Assembly: GCF_000381905.1 (NCBI RefSeq)
Contig: NZ_KB907275.1
Location: forward strand, 1 to 64,000
From: Paenibacillus fonticola DSM 21315
GTDB taxonomy: Bacteria > Bacillota > Bacilli > Paenibacillales > Paenibacillaceae
Reading direction: 5' to 3'
Length of the DNA: 64,000 nt
Part shown: piece by piece, positions 51,850 to 60,648 of the stretch
Layout of the letters: every line of letters starts with the position of its first letter
Position numbering within the stretch: position 1 is the first letter of the stretch
Notes under the pieces: model-generated
Database searches by the model: none
Told to the model about the DNA's origin: nothing
The model's input: only the letters and a program-made list of their open reading frames with translations
Position numbers and translations under genes: made by a program

Positions 51850-52989
51850 ATGTCTGGTGTAAACAGCGAAACAAGAATTGTCGTCGGCATGTCCGGAGGC
51901 GTCGATTCCTCGGTAACGGCGCTGTTGCTCAAACAGCAAGGATATGATGTTATCGGCATATTCATGAAAAACTGGGATGATACCGATGAATTCGGCCATT
52001 GCACGGCCGAGGATGACGCGGAGGATGTGCGCCGCGTATGCGAGCAAATCGGTATCCCTTACTATACCGTCAATTTCGAGAAGGAATACTATGATAAAGT
52101 ATTTGCCTATTTTCTCGAAGAATATAAGCGGGGACGCACCCCAAATCCGGATGTCTTGTGCAATCGTGAAATTAAATTCGGTGAATTTCTGCATAAAGCC
52201 ATGGATTTGGGCGCCGAGTACGTAGCCACAGGACACTATGCCCGCGTAGTGCAGGACGATGATGGCATGTACAAACTGCTGCGCGGTGTGGACAGCAATA
52301 AGGATCAGACTTATTTTCTGAACGCATTGAATCAGGCACAGCTGGCCAAAGCGATGTTCCCGATCGGGCATCTGCCGAAGCCGGAGGTACGCCGGATAGC
52401 CGAAGAAGCTGGGCTTTATACAGCGAAGAAAAAAGACAGCACAGGTGTCTGTTTCATCGGCGAACGCAATTTCCGCGAATTTCTAAGCCAGTACCTGCCG
52501 GCCCAGTCCGGCGACATGGTCGACATTGCGACAGGCGAAGTCAAAGGCAGGCATGACGGCCTCATGTACTACACGCTGGGCCAGCGTCAAGGTCTTGGCA
52601 TTGGCGGGTCGGGCAGCGGGGAGCCCTGGTTCGTGGCCGACAAGGACCTGGAGCAGAACATTCTTTATGTAGTACAAGGCGAGAAGCATCCCAGCCTGTA
52701 TTCGACCGGCTTGGTCGCTTCCGGCGTAAACTGGATCGCAGGCGCGGACGAGCTGCCGGACAAGCCGTTTAAATGCACGGCCAAGTTCCGGTACCGCCAG
52801 CAGGACCAGGGGGTTACCCTGATCCCGAGGGAAGACGGAACGATGTTCGTTGCCTTCAATCAGCCGCAAAAAGCGATTACCCCGGGCCAGGCAGTCGTCT
52901 TCTACGACGGCGACGAATGCTTGGGCGGCGGCACGATCGAGGTAGCAGAAAAAATGCCCGTTCCTGAGTTAGGAGCGTCCCTAAGCTAA
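51850..52989 (+). CDS. mnmA: tRNA 2-thiouridine synthase MnmA
   Basis: A 379-residue enzyme that thiolates U34 of tRNA-Lys, -Glu and -Gln. The PP-loop is VVGMSGGVDSSVTALLLKQQ (about 10-29), and the two catalytic cysteines are in NPDVLCNREIKF (about 105) and DSTGVCFIGERNF (about 202). C-terminal beta-barrel includes KFRYRQQDQGV. AAAGGAGTG lies seven bases before the ATG. It is divergent from cymR across a 283-bp gap. Confidence 0.97.
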   Translation: MSGVNSETRIVVGMSGGVDSSVTALLLKQQGYDVIGIFMKNWDDTDEFGHCTAEDDAEDVRRVCEQIGIPYYTVNFEKEYYDKVFAYFLEEYKRGRTPNPDVLCNREIKFGEFLHKAMDLGAEYVATGHYARVVQDDDGMYKLLRGVDSNKDQTYFLNALNQAQLAKAMFPIGHLPKPEVRRIAEEAGLYTAKKKDSTGVCFIGERNFREFLSQYLPAQSGDMVDIATGEVKGRHDGLMYYTLGQRQGLGIGGSGSGEPWFVADKDLEQNILYVVQGEKHPSLYSTGLVASGVNWIAGADELPDKPFKCTAKFRYRQQDQGVTLIPREDGTMFVAFNQPQKAITPGQAVVFYDGDECLGGGTIEVAEKMPVPELGASLS

Positions 52990-53230
52990 CTGAAGCGTGC
53001 GCACAAAGAGAAGGGGCTGTCTAATAAGTCTCCAAAATAAAAAGTTGGACAAGAAAACATAAGTTTTCCGTCCAACTTTTTTTGCTCTGTCGCTTTGCAG
53101 ATAGTAGCGATAGTAGTGAAGCGGATGCCGGCAACCTTCAGTAGATTGTAGGCCAAAGCCACAAACCCCAAATTCGGTGTGAACCCAGCCCTCGCAAGAA
53201 GAAGCTACGGAATGAGCGATTGCCCTCGAC
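52986..53230 (-). pseudogene. IS1182-family transposase C-terminal remnant
   Basis: On the minus strand from about 53171 the frame reads GFVALAYNLLKVAGIRF, matching the closing 'G(L/F)VALAHNLLK' segment I recall for IS1182-family transposases, with a tail ending YFGDLLDSPF. Just upstream another frame gives NRSFRSFFLRGLG, which fits the same protein's preceding segment, so a frameshift lies near 53180. No catalytic part and no terminal repeats are seen; the rest is lost. Confidence 0.65.
53039..53083 (+). terminator. Terminator downstream of mnmA
   Basis: AAAAAGTTGGAC pairs with GTCCAACTTTTT, with an inner GAAAAC/GTTTTC stem, followed by Ts. It overlaps the transposase remnant, so the hairpin probably came with the IS element. 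Confidence 0.8.
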
Positions 53231-53552
53231 GTGCCCCCCTTAGTTTAATGGATTTATAGTAGTTATTTTCTACGACTAAGAAGGGAATGTAGATTTAATT
53301 GGATTTCATGTCGTTAGTGGGAGGGAAGAAGGTCATCCTGGGCGGATTCTTGATTTTTGGTGCATCAAATCCATCTAATTCCCCGAATTATTCGTTTCGA
53401 GCATAATTAAATACATGATTTCCATTTAGTCTACATCCCTGTTTAGCTTCGTGTCCGACAGTTTGTATAGAGGTGCTTAAGATGGGAGCCCCTCAGTCAT
53501 CTAGGTTCACTCCTAGAGACAGTCCCTTCTTCCGTTTCTCTGGCGGCCGCCA
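53231..53552. other. Gene-free stretch
   Basis: About 320 bp with no supported gene. It is AT-rich and holds several similar words around GTAGATTTAATTGGATTT and its near-inverse AAATCCATCTAATT (53287-53384), which may be traces of a decayed element. Confidence 0.4.
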
Positions 53553-54032
53553 TTACAGATGGCGCACAAGCTCTTCCACAAATTGCTCCAGCTGTTCGCG
53601 GTCCAGCTCATCAAACCGGCTGGTGATCGGACTGTCGATATCCAGGACGCCAAGCAATTCGTCGTCCTTGATCAACGGTACAACAATTTCCGAGCGGGAA
53701 GCGGCATCGCAGGCAATATGGCCGGGAAACTGCTCGACGTCATCCACGAGCACAGTATTGCGCTGCATCGCGGCTGTTCCGCATACGCCCCTGCCCATGG
53801 GAATACGAATGCAGGCCGGCAATCCTTGAAACGGGCCCAATACGAGCTCGCCATCTTCATATAAGTAAAAGCCAACCCAGTTGATTTGCTCCAGAAATTG
53901 ATTCAGCAGCGCCGCCGCATTGGCGAGATTGGCTACCTGGTTAGTCTCTCCTTCCAACAGCGTCCGCAGCTGCGACTTTACGACAGTATATTGTTCTTCA
54001 CGAGTTCCCGCATATTTTTCGGATACGAACAT
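53553..54032 (-). CDS. msrC: Free methionine-(R)-sulfoxide reductase (GAF domain)
   Basis: A 159-residue GAF-domain enzyme that reduces free methionine-R-sulfoxide. Its cysteine set is as in the family: ACIRIPMGRGVCGTAA with two cysteines and HIACDAASRSE with the third (about 83-115). N-terminal NWVGFYLYEDGELVLGPFQG is also characteristic (B. subtilis YtsP). AAGGAGTG is nine bases before the ATG. The CDS ends close to the gene-free stretch; the downstream side has no clear terminator. Confidence 0.93.
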   Translation of the reverse strand: MFVSEKYAGTREEQYTVVKSQLRTLLEGETNQVANLANAAALLNQFLEQINWVGFYLYEDGELVLGPFQGLPACIRIPMGRGVCGTAAMQRNTVLVDDVEQFPGHIACDAASRSEIVVPLIKDDELLGVLDIDSPITSRFDELDREQLEQFVEELVRHL

Positions 54033-54060
54033 GGCATTTCCACTCCTTTTGGAATTTTGA

Positions 54061-54320
54061 ACCTGTGTAGGACCCCTGTTTAGGTATTTCTCTGCTTAGG
54101 TATTTCTCTGCTTAGGAATTCCCCTGTTTAGGTATTTCTCTGTGTAGGACTTCTATGTTTCGAATCTTTTTGTACTGGATCTCCCTGTGTAGAATTTCTC
54201 CTTCTTGAATGTCTCCCTATTGAATCTCCCTATTGAATCTCCCTATTGAATCTCTCTGTGTTAAATCTCTCTATAATGGATTCCCCTGTATTAGATCTCT
54301 CTAAATCGGCTCTCACTATA
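54061..54320. repeat. Degenerate short tandem arrays (18-bp and 13-bp units)
   Basis: First part (54068-54155): repeats of CTGcTTAGGTATTTCTCT, period 18 bp. Second part (54211-54253): CTCCCTATTGAAT repeated, period 13 bp. Further similar T/C-rich units run to about 54320. Located just upstream of the msrC start, in a gene-free 600-bp stretch. Confidence 0.85.
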
Positions 54321-54420
54321 TCGTACCTCTCTGCACCAATTCCTCTTCATTCACAAATCGAATCCATTAACCTAAATCATGCTGGTTATGACGATATATG
54401 CGACGAGTAAAAACATTTAA

Positions 54421-54600
54421 TCAACGCCTGATGTGATGCTTTTATTGCTGCTGTAGAAAAAAGGATTCCGTATTAATGAACCCATCGTATTCGTACTAAT
54501 GGTAACGATATTCGGCGTGTTTTTATTTGAAGTCATCGTTTCGAAGCCGGAAGTGCCGGCCTTATTGGGCGGGTAGGTGCCAAACGGTGCTTCGACTTTG
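54421..54600 (+). pseudogene. Fragment of an NRAMP-type metal transporter gene
   Basis: In the frame starting at 54430 the forward strand reads DVMLLLLL, a TAG stop, KKGFRINEPIVFVLMVTIFG, VFLFEVIVSKPEVPALLGG, a second TAG and VPNGAS. This matches the middle region of Mn/Fe NRAMP transporters (pattern DVxLLLLLQ-KGFR-E...KP...GxVP) with stop codons where Gln and a hydrophobic residue are usual. No start, no other membrane segments and no ribosome site remain, so it is a decayed fragment. Confidence 0.6.
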
Positions 54601-54635
54601 AGTAAAAGATTCGTACACTTCTATCGTATTGTTCC

Positions 54636-55952
54636 CTACTGCATATCCTTCGAGCGGCGGATTTGCTGGTTGTGGAGGATTTTGCTCTCGTTCCCCTGCT
54701 CCGTCGCCTCGTAAAATTTCCGCTTCGCCAAATTCGGCGGCAAATAATCCTGCTTCACATAGTGCCCCGGATAATCATGGGGATATTTGTAGCCGACATG
54801 GCCAAGCTTTTCGGACCCCTTGTAATGGGTATCCCGCAAATGCAAAGGCACCTCCGCCGATTTTACGTCCTCGATGGCGGTCATTGCTTTGGAGATCGCT
54901 GTGGTCACAGCGTTGGATTTCGGGCTCTCTACCGCAAATAGAATCGCCTGGGCGATGTTCAGCTTCGCCTCCGGCCACCCGTTGTTCCGGTACGCTTCCA
55001 GCGCGCTAACAGCTTGAACCATCGCCTGGGGATTAGCCAGGCCGATGTCCTCGCTGCTCGCGGCAATCAGCCGCCGGATGAACGTCATCGGGTCCATCCC
55101 CAGCTTTTCCACCGCGTACAGAAACCAGAACAACGCTGCATCGCTGGAGCCGCGAATGCTTTTGTGGAACGCCGACAGCACGTCGTATTGCGTGGATTCA
55201 TCCGCTTTGACAAGCGGGCGCCGGATCGATTCCTCCGCCACATCCAACGTAATATGCACGCTGCCGTCCTGGCGCGGAGGCGTCGTCATCGCCGCCAGCT
55301 CCAGCGCGTTCAGCGCCCGGCGGATATCTCCGTTCGCCATCGCCGCGATATGGAGCAGCGCCTCTTCGTCCACCTCGAGATGCATAAAGCCCAGCCCTTT
55401 CTCCTTATCCGTCAAAGCACGCTTCATCGCCATAAGCGAGTGCTCTTTCGTCAAGGGCTGGAGCTGGAATAAGGTCGAACGGCTCATCAAGGCCCCGTTC
55501 ACATAATGGAACGGGTTCTCCGTCGTTGCCCCGATAAATGTAATCGTGCCCTTCTCTACGGCCGGCAGCAGGGCATCCTGCCGCGAGCTGTTGAATCTGT
55601 GCACCTCATCCAAGAAGAGAATCGTCTTGGTCCCATAGAAGGATTTATCATTATGCGCCTTCTCGATCACTTCCCGGACGTCCTTTACAGAGGCATCCAC
55701 CGCATTCAGCCTGACGAACTCTCCTTGCGTATGATTGGAAATAATATGGGCCAGCGTCGTCTTACCGCAGCCGGGAGGGCCGTACAGTAAAATCGAAGAG
55801 ACCTGGTCCGCTTCAATCGCCCTGCGCAGCAGCTTGCCCGGCCCCACGATCTCTTCCTGCCCGATATATTCATCCAGCGTCGTCGGCCTCATCCGGTCTG
55901 CAAGCAGCCTGCCGGCAGGGCTTGAACTTTGCTGGTAAGAGAACAAATCCAT
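54636..55952 (-). CDS. rarA: Replication-associated recombination protein RarA (AAA+ ATPase)
   Basis: A 438-residue protein from the ATG at 55952 (AAGGAAGTG upstream); eight extra upstream codons have no ribosome site. It has RPTTLDEYIGQEEIVGPGKL, Walker A ILLYGPPGCGKTTLAHI (about 50-66), Walker B ILFLDEVHRFNSSRQD and the C-terminal tetramerisation domain (HVGYKYPHDYPGHYVKQDYL). RarA/MgsA acts at stalled replication forks. It lies beside cymR/mnmA and tcdA as in B. subtilis (yrvN), though not contiguous here. Confidence 0.96.
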   Translation of the reverse strand: MDLFSYQQSSSPAGRLLADRMRPTTLDEYIGQEEIVGPGKLLRRAIEADQVSSILLYGPPGCGKTTLAHIISNHTQGEFVRLNAVDASVKDVREVIEKAHNDKSFYGTKTILFLDEVHRFNSSRQDALLPAVEKGTITFIGATTENPFHYVNGALMSRSTLFQLQPLTKEHSLMAMKRALTDKEKGLGFMHLEVDEEALLHIAAMANGDIRRALNALELAAMTTPPRQDGSVHITLDVAEESIRRPLVKADESTQYDVLSAFHKSIRGSSDAALFWFLYAVEKLGMDPMTFIRRLIAASSEDIGLANPQAMVQAVSALEAYRNNGWPEAKLNIAQAILFAVESPKSNAVTTAISKAMTAIEDVKSAEVPLHLRDTHYKGSEKLGHVGYKYPHDYPGHYVKQDYLPPNLAKRKFYEATEQGNESKILHNQQIRRSKDMQ

Positions 55953-56195
55953 GGAGTTCACTTCCTTACGACTCATAATGATTCGATCTTCATTGTTAGC
56001 TTATCTTCATTGGTTAGCTTATCTATGATATTACTCTATGAACCTAATGTCCATTTTACCATTTTACCATATGGGGACATAAAACATGATTGGGTACAAA
56101 ACATTTAAAATCATTCTTTCGCTTCCTTATAGAAGTGTAATATGAGTTAATATAGATGTCGGGCCGACGAATCACTGGAAAGGGGGCTGATCAAC

Positions 56196-56228
56196 GTGAT
56201 TTCAGTGAGTGAGGTGGTTTCCGCGTAA
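56196..56228 (+). other. Ten-codon ORF in a minimal transcription unit
   Basis: GTG start at 56196 with AAAGGGGGCTG closely upstream encodes MISVSEVVSA and stops at 56228. The beginning is like that of Bacillales holin-like type I toxin ORFs (GGGGGxTGATCAxGTG...), but the membrane part is missing, as if deleted. Its end overlaps a hairpin (56211-56239) and a terminator follows. Confidence 0.35.
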
Positions 56229-56239
56229 GCGGAAACCTC
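56211..56239 (+). other. Hairpin overlapping the ten-codon ORF
   Basis: GAGG-tgg-TTTCCGC pairs with GCGGAAA-CCTC around a GTAA tetraloop. The TAA stop of the small ORF is in the loop. Confidence 0.7.
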
Positions 56240-56245
56240 AAGCAA

Positions 56246-56273
56246 AAGGGGGCTGTATAGCCCCCTTATTTTC
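56246..56273 (+). terminator. Strong terminator of the minimal unit
   Basis: AAGGGGGCT-GTAT-AGCCCCCTT followed by ATTTT. It closes a unit of only about 100 bp. Confidence 0.85.
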
Positions 56274-56424
56274 GTTGCTGTGAAAATATGTTAAGATATA
56301 GCCAGTTACTAATAAATGACGATAACGATTAAATCAATTATTGCGAAAAGGGGGATTACGATCATGCAAACTTATTTCGTTCTTGAACTAGATCGAGCAC
56401 ATCGAAACAAGGAGGAACATGACC

Positions 56425-56721
56425 GTGAGTTACAAAAATGGGAAGGATGTGCTTCCCCCCCGATTGCTGAAGGAATTGCAGCGCCATATTCAAGGTGAGC
56501 TTCTCTATATCCCTAAACCGGAGCAAAGCCGTGCTTCCTGGGGAGAGCTTAGCGGTTCCCGCACATCGATTGCCAATCGGAATGAAGAAATATTCCGGAA
56601 GCATCGTTCAGGCCTATCGGTTAAAGATTTAGCCGAGATGTACTTTCTCTCAGACGAGAGCATTCGCAAAATACTGACCAAGATGCGCACCGCCCAGAAG
56701 GAAACATCACCCTCATGCTAA
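56425..56721 (+). CDS. CD3324 family (Mor-like) putative transcription regulator
   Basis: A 98-residue protein from GTG (56425), nine bases after AGGAGG; an ATG two codons earlier is only three bases from it. It reads VSYKNGKDVLPPRLLKELQR, then HIQGELLYIPKPEQSRASWG and a helix-turn-helix near the end (SGLSVKDLAEMYFLSDESIR). This is the CD3324-family pattern, related to the phage Mu Mor activator fold. Such genes occur in many copies in Bacillales; target unknown. A 44-codon overlapping ORF in another frame (from 56364) is probably not used. Confidence 0.82.
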   Translation: MSYKNGKDVLPPRLLKELQRHIQGELLYIPKPEQSRASWGELSGSRTSIANRNEEIFRKHRSGLSVKDLAEMYFLSDESIRKILTKMRTAQKETSPSC

Positions 56722-56743
56722 CTAATAAATGTCCATATAGACA

Positions 56744-56787
56744 CGGGAGCTGCCCATTAGAATTTCCTAGTGAGCAGCTCCTTTATT
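56744..56787 (+). terminator. Terminator of the CD3324-family gene
   Basis: GGAGCTGC-c-CA-t-TAG pairs with CTA-g-TG-a-GCAGCTCC, followed by TTTATTTC. Confidence 0.85.
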
Positions 56788-56858
56788 TCATTTTTAACCA
56801 TCATTAGATAACAGGACTGTCCGCTTTCTCGGCCGGAATAAAATGATTATAACTGAAT

Positions 56859-59012
56859 TTATAGGAGAGGACGTGCCACGTTCATGACCATTTCTGAATT
56901 CTCCGTGAACACATAATCGGGCAGCTCCTCTCCATGCAGCAGCCAGAGCTCGTGCAGGGCCCTTGTACAGCCGACGTAGAGCAGTTTAGCATCCTCCGGC
57001 GAGTAATGCTCCCGGTCGATATCCGTAACGATGACGGCATCAAATTCAAGCCCTTTGGATAAATAAGCTGGCAGCACGGATATGCCTCCAGTATACTGAT
57101 CGGTGCTGCCATCGATCAAATGGATTTCGCTCCCATCCTGAACGAGTAATTCATGAAGCTCCCGGGCATCCTTCAGCGTCCGCGTCAGCAGTGCCGTCGT
57201 CCGGTAGCTTCCCTTGAGCACGGCCATCAGCGCCTCTTTGATGGCGCCGCTCCGTTCCGCTCCCGCTGCGGATAACAGCCTGACTGGCTCCCCGCTCCGA
57301 AACACAGGAACGGCCAGCAGCTCCGTACCTACTCCCTTAGCCAATATTTCGTTTCCAAACGATATTATTTCCATGGTTGAGCGGTAGCTGCGCGTCAGGG
57401 CAAAATAAGCCGTATCCTCCGCTTGAAACAGCTCTTGCATTTCGTGCCAATCACGGACCCCTTTGTAAAAATGAATGCCCTGCGATAAGTCTCCCAATAT
57501 CGTAAAAGAATGCCCTTTGACAAAGTAGTCCAATACAGTGATTTGAAACGGAGAGAAATCCTGAGCTTCATCGATGACGACATGGTCGAAAGTCATCCTC
57601 CCCTCGATTTCGTGAATACGCGTGTATAAATAGAGCAGCGGCGCGAGATCCTCCTCTTTAACGATGCCCTGCTTCAAGTTGCCGCGCGTCTCCTGCCAAA
57701 TGGCCATGGGAATATCAGCAGACATGTCGGGAAGGCCTATGCTCCCCTTTTTTTTGAGTTGAAATAGCTCCTCATACAGCGAAAGCGGTGTAAGCTCTGG
57801 CCACTTCTTGGCATAAGCCTTCTCGCGCTGCTGCGCTTTCTTCTTCCATTCCTTGAGCTGTGCTGCAGACGGGGCTTTCTTCAGCTCCATCTCGATCCAG
57901 CGGTGCAGCCGGGCCAGTACCCGCTCTTTACGTCTTGCTGCAGGATAATGCTTATACTCCCCCTCAAACCAAGCCATAATCTCGGCATAAGGAAGCTTCG
58001 TTCCCTCCCAAGGCTCGAATTCGATCTGCGGAACGCATAAGGCTTCCATGTTAGCTAGAAAAGCATCGATCACCGCCTTGAAGCGCATCGAGCCTTTGAA
58101 TCGGCCCGGCAGCTCGCTCTCCGGCACAGGCTCTGACCGGCCTGCATCGAACCACCGGTGAAGATCACTCTGACTTGTCGCCGGTGGATGCTCCAGCCCA
58201 AGTACTTCCGCTGCCCAGTCCGGGAACGTGCTTTGCTGGATATCGCCCACGCCCAGCTCTGGCAGCACTTCGGAAATATAGTCGATGAACATATGGTTCG
58301 GCGCAAAAATGATCATGCGCTCCGCGTGGATCTGCTCTTTATATTGATACAGCAAAAAGGCCAAGCGATGCAGCGCTACCGTCGTTTTCCCGCTGCCCGC
58401 CACGCCTTGGATAATGAGCGCCGTGTTTTTTGCCGCCCGGATGATTTGATCCTGCTCCGCCTGGATAGTCGATACGATATCGCGCAGCCGGTTGTCTTTA
58501 TTTTCGCCCAGCCGATAGACGAGAAATTCATCCGACACCGCGGGACCTTCGTCCTCCCGATTGAACGTATCGACGACGCGATCCAGAATCTGCTGGCGAA
58601 TTACGATGTTTCTTTTTAAATAGACAAGCCCTTCGATAATGCCTTCTGGAGCTTCATATGAAGCCGAATCCCCGCCTGTAAATGAATAAAACAAACTCGC
58701 CACCGGCGCTCTCCAATCAATAACAATCGGCTGCTGGCCAGAAGGGTCGCCTACGCCGACTTTGCCAATATATAGAGAGGCAGGTTTCCGGCCCTGCTCC
58801 TCAAAATCTAGCCGGCCAAAGTAAGGCTCACGCACTGACTTCTCCAGCTGCTGGCGTTGTTCCTCCCGGCCCGCCTCCAGCACCTGCTCCGTAAAATCAT
58901 GACCTGTATACACAGGTATGGCTCGCAAAGCTGACAATTGGCGGTCGATCTCCAGCAAGGTGCGATCCAGTCGCTCTTTCTCTTCTTGATAGGCACTTTG
59001 AAAATCAGTCAT
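56859..59012 (-). CDS. helD: RNA polymerase recycling ATPase HelD (UvrD-like)
   Basis: A 717-residue UvrD/Rep-type ATPase. An N-terminal coiled coil (about 1-60) that enters the RNAP secondary channel precedes the helicase-like domains: Walker A IIQGVAGSGKTTVALHRLAF (about 208), motif II VVIDEAQDFSPFQI (about 500), ALTRSYRSTMEIISFG and the C-terminal VLPAYLSKGLEFDAVIVTD. HelD releases stalled RNA polymerase from DNA in Gram-positive bacteria. A perfect AGGAGG lies seven bases before the ATG. Monocistronic. Confidence 0.95.
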   Translation of the reverse strand: MTDFQSAYQEEKERLDRTLLEIDRQLSALRAIPVYTGHDFTEQVLEAGREEQRQQLEKSVREPYFGRLDFEEQGRKPASLYIGKVGVGDPSGQQPIVIDWRAPVASLFYSFTGGDSASYEAPEGIIEGLVYLKRNIVIRQQILDRVVDTFNREDEGPAVSDEFLVYRLGENKDNRLRDIVSTIQAEQDQIIRAAKNTALIIQGVAGSGKTTVALHRLAFLLYQYKEQIHAERMIIFAPNHMFIDYISEVLPELGVGDIQQSTFPDWAAEVLGLEHPPATSQSDLHRWFDAGRSEPVPESELPGRFKGSMRFKAVIDAFLANMEALCVPQIEFEPWEGTKLPYAEIMAWFEGEYKHYPAARRKERVLARLHRWIEMELKKAPSAAQLKEWKKKAQQREKAYAKKWPELTPLSLYEELFQLKKKGSIGLPDMSADIPMAIWQETRGNLKQGIVKEEDLAPLLYLYTRIHEIEGRMTFDHVVIDEAQDFSPFQITVLDYFVKGHSFTILGDLSQGIHFYKGVRDWHEMQELFQAEDTAYFALTRSYRSTMEIISFGNEILAKGVGTELLAVPVFRSGEPVRLLSAAGAERSGAIKEALMAVLKGSYRTTALLTRTLKDARELHELLVQDGSEIHLIDGSTDQYTGGISVLPAYLSKGLEFDAVIVTDIDREHYSPEDAKLLYVGCTRALHELWLLHGEELPDYVFTENSEMVMNVARPLL

Positions 59013-59142
59013 TTCAGTTACCTCCTAAGGTTAGTGTTCCAATTGTCCTGGCGAGTGTATTCCCATATCCAGAAGTCAAAAGGAGTTACATTATATCACC
59101 CGAGAAGGAAAAAAGCGACTTATTCTTCCTTAAAAAGAAAAT

Positions 59143-60648
59143 TTACATGCTCTTAAACCATAATTTAATCCATGCTCCGCCGTTGGGATGATTATCAAGC
59201 ACAATGTCACCGCCAAGCTTCAGAATCAGCTTGCTGACGATATAGAGGCCAAGCCCGGCATGGGACGTACCAGCAGCGCGGGAGGCATCTCCCTGGTAGA
59301 AACGGTTGAAGGCTGAGTGCAGATCCTTCTCGGCAAAACCGTCGCCTGAATCGTGAATCTCCATATAAATAAGTTCCTCTTGCACCGTTATTGTCCAGGC
59401 GATTTCCCCATCACGGGGGGTAAATCTGATACTGTTGGTTAATAAATTGTCCAATATTTGATTCAGGCGATGACTGTCCTGACGTATCGGCCCGGAATGA
59501 TTGCGTTGATCAATATATTCGTAGTGCAGCCGGATTCCTTTATTCTCGCACAGCATGCTGTATTCTTCTGCTTTTTGGCGAATAAGCGGATCCAGCTCGA
59601 TCATCTCTGGAGTGAACTGAAAATCAGGCCGCTCCACCTCAGACACTTCATTCATTTCCTCTACGAGGCGTATTGACCTGACTGTATTAAACTTGATAGT
59701 GTCCAAATACCGCTTCAAGCGCTCTTGCTGATGCGGCCCGCCTGACAGCAGGCCGTCCACATGCCCCTGGATAATTGTAAGCGGCGTCCGCAGATCATGC
59801 GCCATTGCCGCGACCATTTCCTGCCGCTCCTGCTCAGAGCGCCATTCCCGGAATAATGAGCCCTGCAAAGTACAGCGCATTTGCTCAAATGCCCTGCCGA
59901 GCTCATCCAGCTCCCGGGCCCCGCCGATCTCCCCGATCGCAAAATCCAAATCCTGGCGTTCAATGCGCTCAGCCGCTTCAATCAATGAAGCGATCGGCTG
60001 ATTAATTCGTTTGCCGAATCTGCGGCTGAATATAAATGTAAAAAGAGCCAAATATACAAAAGGCGCCGCCAAATTGCCGAAGTAAAACAGCGCCAGCCGA
60101 TTAGCCTGATCCGGATTCGCAGCGCGGACCGTCAGCTTGTAATGCAAGATGAGCCCGCCTTTTAAAGCTTCATCCGCACCAAGCACAGGATAAAACTTAA
60201 GAAAGCCCCCTTTCCAGTTGGCATTGCTGCCAAACTTGCGAATCAAATCACCGGGTCCACTGACAAGCGGTTCGGCAAGGGTGCCGTACAAAATATGTCC
60301 CGACAGATCCACGACCTGATATGCGATCCCTTTTACCGGAATGACCTCTTCCAGCTTTGGTCGGAAGCTAGGGTCAAGGAGCTCCTCTCCCTGGTTGTCC
60401 ACGAACTTATATATGTCCGGAATTTGCAGTTCATAATAATTAGCGGGCTTTGACGATAACGGGCCGTTCTTATTCATAAGCGCATAAAATAAACTGCTCC
60501 CCCACGTAAACAGTGTAGTTAATAATGTACTGATAAGAATTAACATAAAAGTATATGTTAATTGACGGCTAAGGGGGACCGAATCGTTCCAGCGGAGCAG
60601 CTTCATTCGCATTCGCATTCGCATTTGCAATCTTATCTTCTGTCCCAT
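59143..60648 (-). CDS. Sensor histidine kinase
   Basis: A 501-residue membrane kinase with two membrane segments (about 30-52 and 180-203) around a ~125-residue extracellular sensor, then HAMP (about 205-258), the phospho-acceptor helix MVAAMAHDLRTPLTIIQGHV (His about 285) and the ATPase domain (NQILDNLLTNSIRFTPRDG, SGDGFAEKDL, GLGLYIVSKL). The ATG overlaps the response-regulator gene by 16 bases with only GTAGGTT as ribosome site; ATGs 9-15 codons later (a run of Met-Arg pairs) are alternatives. It is the last gene of the ABC transporter-two-component operon. Confidence 0.94.
   Translation of the reverse strand: MGQKIRLQMRMRMRMKLLRWNDSVPLSRQLTYTFMLILISTLLTTLFTWGSSLFYALMNKNGPLSSKPANYYELQIPDIYKFVDNQGEELLDPSFRPKLEEVIPVKGIAYQVVDLSGHILYGTLAEPLVSGPGDLIRKFGSNANWKGGFLKFYPVLGADEALKGGLILHYKLTVRAANPDQANRLALFYFGNLAAPFVYLALFTFIFSRRFGKRINQPIASLIEAAERIERQDLDFAIGEIGGARELDELGRAFEQMRCTLQGSLFREWRSEQERQEMVAAMAHDLRTPLTIIQGHVDGLLSGGPHQQERLKRYLDTIKFNTVRSIRLVEEMNEVSEVERPDFQFTPEMIELDPLIRQKAEEYSMLCENKGIRLHYEYIDQRNHSGPIRQDSHRLNQILDNLLTNSIRFTPRDGEIAWTITVQEELIYMEIHDSGDGFAEKDLHSAFNRFYQGDASRAAGTSHAGLGLYIVSKLILKLGGDIVLDNHPNGGAWIKLWFKSM

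Noticed and set aside
56364..56498. 44-codon ORF overlapping the CD3324-family start
   Set aside because: It overlaps a well-supported gene in another frame and has no recognisable product; it could be a leader peptide, but nothing shows it.
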